A stretch of DNA of 27,727 nucleotides, taken from the NCBI GenBank assembly GCA_029564465.1, contig JAKQPY010000217.1:1-27727 (forward strand). The letters are read 5' to 3'. This DNA is from JAGOEF01 sp029564465 (GTDB lineage: Bacteria; Bacteroidota; Bacteroidia; Bacteroidales; ML635J-15). Positions 26,030-27,727 of this stretch are shown piece by piece. Every line of letters begins with the position of its first letter. The first letter of the stretch is position 1. Below the pieces are notes generated by a model. The model was not told where the DNA came from and did not search any database. It was given only the letters and a program-made list of their open reading frames with translations. Position numbers and translations under genes: made by a program.

Positions 26030-26508
26030 GATTTTACGATGGTCTGTGTAACGAAAAGATCCGAGAGAAAAGATGCTGCAAGCCGGTATATTCCAGGTGT
26101 CGTGCTTTCGCGGTTGCCAGCGATATTTAAAATTCTGATTTGATGGCTGCTGAGCCATTCGCGACAAATTTTAAGGTTTTCGCCTGAATTAAGCGTCAAA
26201 TCAATAACCAGATATTCTTTTTTCAATTGTCGGCATGTGTTACGTGTATATAAGCTACCCTTACCGAATAAATTTTCACTAATCAGTATGAGCGTGGCAT
26301 CGGAATAGGTTATATTCAGGCGGGTCCGTTCCTGATAAAAGCCTGTTGGCGACTCCTGCAGCGGATATTTTGAGGCAATAATACCATCTTCGGCCAGACG
26401 TCCGCGTGGGCAAAATCCTCCGCATTTTATCTTATGCAACAATGCAAAATCAAGTGCTGCCCGATCAACCCCCGTCTGCCCGCCCGAAATTATCTGCAAA
26501 GGTAACAT
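26026..26508 (-). CDS. Putative molybdenum-carrier / cpYpsA-related SLOG-fold protein
   Basis: Cytoplasmic protein of 160 residues. It has the family N-terminus IISGGQTGVDRAALDFAL (6-23), the Gly-rich nucleotide loop of a Rossmann-like (SLOG) fold, followed by GGFCPRGRLAEDG and YPLQESPTGFYQERTRLNI, then SDATLILIS and a C-terminal NIAGNRESTTPGIYRLAASFL. This family is annotated as a putative molybdenum carrier from plant/bacterial relatives; later work places it among SLOG proteins that may bind nucleotide-derived ligands. No molybdenum genes lie nearby. Its stop overlaps the start of the PAP2-like gene, an odd pairing. Confidence 0.82.
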   Translation of the reverse strand: MLPLQIISGGQTGVDRAALDFALLHKIKCGGFCPRGRLAEDGIIASKYPLQESPTGFYQERTRLNITYSDATLILISENLFGKGSLYTRNTCRQLKKEYLVIDLTLNSGENLKICREWLSSHQIRILNIAGNRESTTPGIYRLAASFLSDLFVTQTIVKS

Positions 26509-26548
26509 CCAATTAATTTTGAGTTGTGCGTAATAAATTGCTATTTTG

Positions 26549-26556
26549 CAAAGTTA
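26549..26556 (-). promoter_or_regulatory. Probable -7 element for the SLOG/PAP2-like pair
   Basis: Minus strand TAACTTTG (26556-26549) is an exact match, 41 bases before the ATG at 26508. No good TTTG lies at the proper distance. On the other strand, TTTG (26518-26521) followed after 20 bases by the imperfect TATTTTGC (26542-26549) could serve the plus-strand gene at 26586. Confidence 0.4.
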
Positions 26557-26585
26557 AAAACATTTGTTTGACGGGGAATTTATTT

Positions 26586-27727
26586 ATGATGAAGCGCGTT
26601 GCAATAATGACTTTTTTGTGGCTGTTGTTTATGCTGCCGTTTGCGCTTCATGCCCAGTTTTACAGCGGTCACCAGATGAATTTTGGCAAAAACCGCGTTC
26701 AGTATTCCGAATTTGAATGGCTATATTACCGATATAAGCAATTTGATACATATTTTTATCTGGGGGGTAACGAAAACGCCATACAGATTGCACGTCTGGC
26801 CAACAAAAATATCCCTGAAATAGAACGGTTCTTTGACCATAAAATCGACCAGCGCTTAATTTTTGTGGTTTACAATAACCTGTCCGATTTCCGCCAGAGT
26901 AATATCGGGCTGAACACAGGTGATGCCAATTACAATATCGGCGGGGTTACACGTATTGTTGACAATATTGTTTTTCTATATGTTGAGGGCGATTCGAAGC
27001 AGCTCGAAAAACAGGTGCGGGCTGCCATTGCCGAGGTAATTCTCAGCGAAATGCTGTATGGTACCGGTCTTACCAATAAAATTGCCAACAATACACTGAT
27101 TACTGTGCCCGACTGGTTTTTTTATGGTTTGGTTTCGTATGTGGCCGAAAAGTGGAATTACGAAATCGATAACCGCGTTAAAGATGGAATTCAATCCGGG
27201 CGTTTTGAACTGTTTAATCACCTTACGGGTGACGATGCCGTATATGCCGGGCATTCCATCTGGTACTATGTGGCCGGTAACTATGGAGAGCAGGTGATTT
27301 CAACAATCATTTATCTGACCCGGGTTACAAAAAATGTTGAGAATGGATTTCAGTATGTACTGGGCTCTGGCTTAAAAATGATGTCATATGATTGGATTCA
27401 GTATTATACCCGCATTTATTCCGACCACAATGCCACCTGTGAACCATTTGCAGGCACTAACATAACCCGCTTCGGACTTAAAAACTGGGAAATACTCAGT
27501 GCAGTAATCAGCCCCGATGGAAATAAAGTGGCCTATGCTGCAAAAAACATGGGAAAATACAAACTCTTTGTGCATGATGCCGGAAGCGATAAAACAAAAA
27601 AAATACTCACCCGCGAGCATAAACTGGAGCAGATAATTGACCGGACTTATCCGGTTATGGCATGGCATCCCACAGGTAAACTTCTGGGTTATATTGTTGA
27701 GAAAAGCGGGAAAATATTCTATTGTGC
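26586..27727 (+). CDS. Partial: exported protein with inactive peptidase-MA-like domain and PD40 propeller start
   Basis: A frame open from the ATG at 26586 to the window end with no stop, so at least 380 residues and probably much longer. Signal peptide about 1-24 (ending ALHAQ). Residues ~60-280 follow the plan of an M1-like 'peptidase MA' domain, but the metal site is lost: where HExxH is expected there is AEVIL (149-153), and where the third ligand sits in 'PxWxxEG' there is PDWFFYGLVSYVAE with Tyr180 for Glu. The later half keeps the fold's usual pattern (GHSIWYYVAGNYGE, then ALG-type LGSGLKMMSYDWIQYY). From ~300 the first PD40 blades appear (LSAVISPDGNKVAYAAK, PVMAWHPTGKLLGYI). Relatives are large surface-associated Bacteroidota proteins. 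It diverges from the SLOG gene. Confidence 0.82.
   Translation, partial: MMKRVAIMTFLWLLFMLPFALHAQFYSGHQMNFGKNRVQYSEFEWLYYRYKQFDTYFYLGGNENAIQIARLANKNIPEIERFFDHKIDQRLIFVVYNNLSDFRQSNIGLNTGDANYNIGGVTRIVDNIVFLYVEGDSKQLEKQVRAAIAEVILSEMLYGTGLTNKIANNTLITVPDWFFYGLVSYVAEKWNYEIDNRVKDGIQSGRFELFNHLTGDDAVYAGHSIWYYVAGNYGEQVISTIIYLTRVTKNVENGFQYVLGSGLKMMSYDWIQYYTRIYSDHNATCEPFAGTNITRFGLKNWEILSAVISPDGNKVAYAAKNMGKYKLFVHDAGSDKTKKILTREHKLEQIIDRTYPVMAWHPTGKLLGYIVEKSGKIFYC

Overview
The window looks like chromosomal DNA of a member of the Bacteroidota, probably from the Bacteroidales/Marinilabiliales side. Four things support this. Several upstream regions carry the phylum's promoter pattern (TTTG, 19-21 bases, TAnnTTTG). 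Strong Shine-Dalgarno sequences are scarce. SecA is unusually long (1092 residues), with the N-terminal insertion seen in this phylum. There is a DUF5606 protein, a SpmA-SpmB fusion, a PCMD-type lipoprotein, and two PorE-like proteins (TPR + PD40 propeller + regulatory domain + OmpA). I see no insertion sequences, CRISPR arrays, rRNA or tRNA genes; nearly all the DNA is coding.

Layout. Bases 1-287 hold no convincing gene. From 288 to 6313 lies a set of envelope and transport genes: a CAP-domain secreted protein (+), a ZIP metal transporter and a lipoprotein (-, probably one operon from a clear promoter), a beta-barrel-like protein (+), a SpmA/SpmB fusion (-), and an overlapping barrel/PCMD-lipoprotein pair (-). 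From 6400 to 12016 the plus strand carries a small lipoprotein, an AddA/RecB-like helicase-nuclease, a zinc-ribbon methyltransferase and an Rh-type ammonium channel. From 12082 to 21681 the minus strand carries a large envelope cluster: Ig-like/VWA/OmpA protein, DUF5606 protein, MacB-like permease, two tandem PorE-like proteins and a TPR protein. A strong intrinsic terminator separates the PorE-like genes from the permease. secA lies directly upstream of the TPR gene with only a 63-base gap. Beyond it are a degenerate PAP2-like membrane protein overlapping a SLOG-fold 'molybdenum carrier' gene and, on the plus strand to the window edge, the start of a protein with a catalytically degenerate peptidase-MA domain followed by PD40 blades. 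That last gene runs off the end and has no stop in the window.

How the genes may work together. secA exports periplasmic and outer-membrane proteins, and the neighbouring TPR/PorE-like/VWA-OmpA genes encode exported proteins, three of which keep the peptidoglycan-binding Asp/Arg pair. The most coherent reading is a cell-envelope anchoring module related to type IX secretion or gliding machinery; this is inference from domain architecture and gene order. The most unusual individual proteins are the Ig-VWA-OmpA protein, the duplicated PorE-like pair, the pseudo-peptidase/PD40 protein, the PAP2-like protein without its catalytic motifs, and the Rh-type (not Amt-type) ammonium channel.
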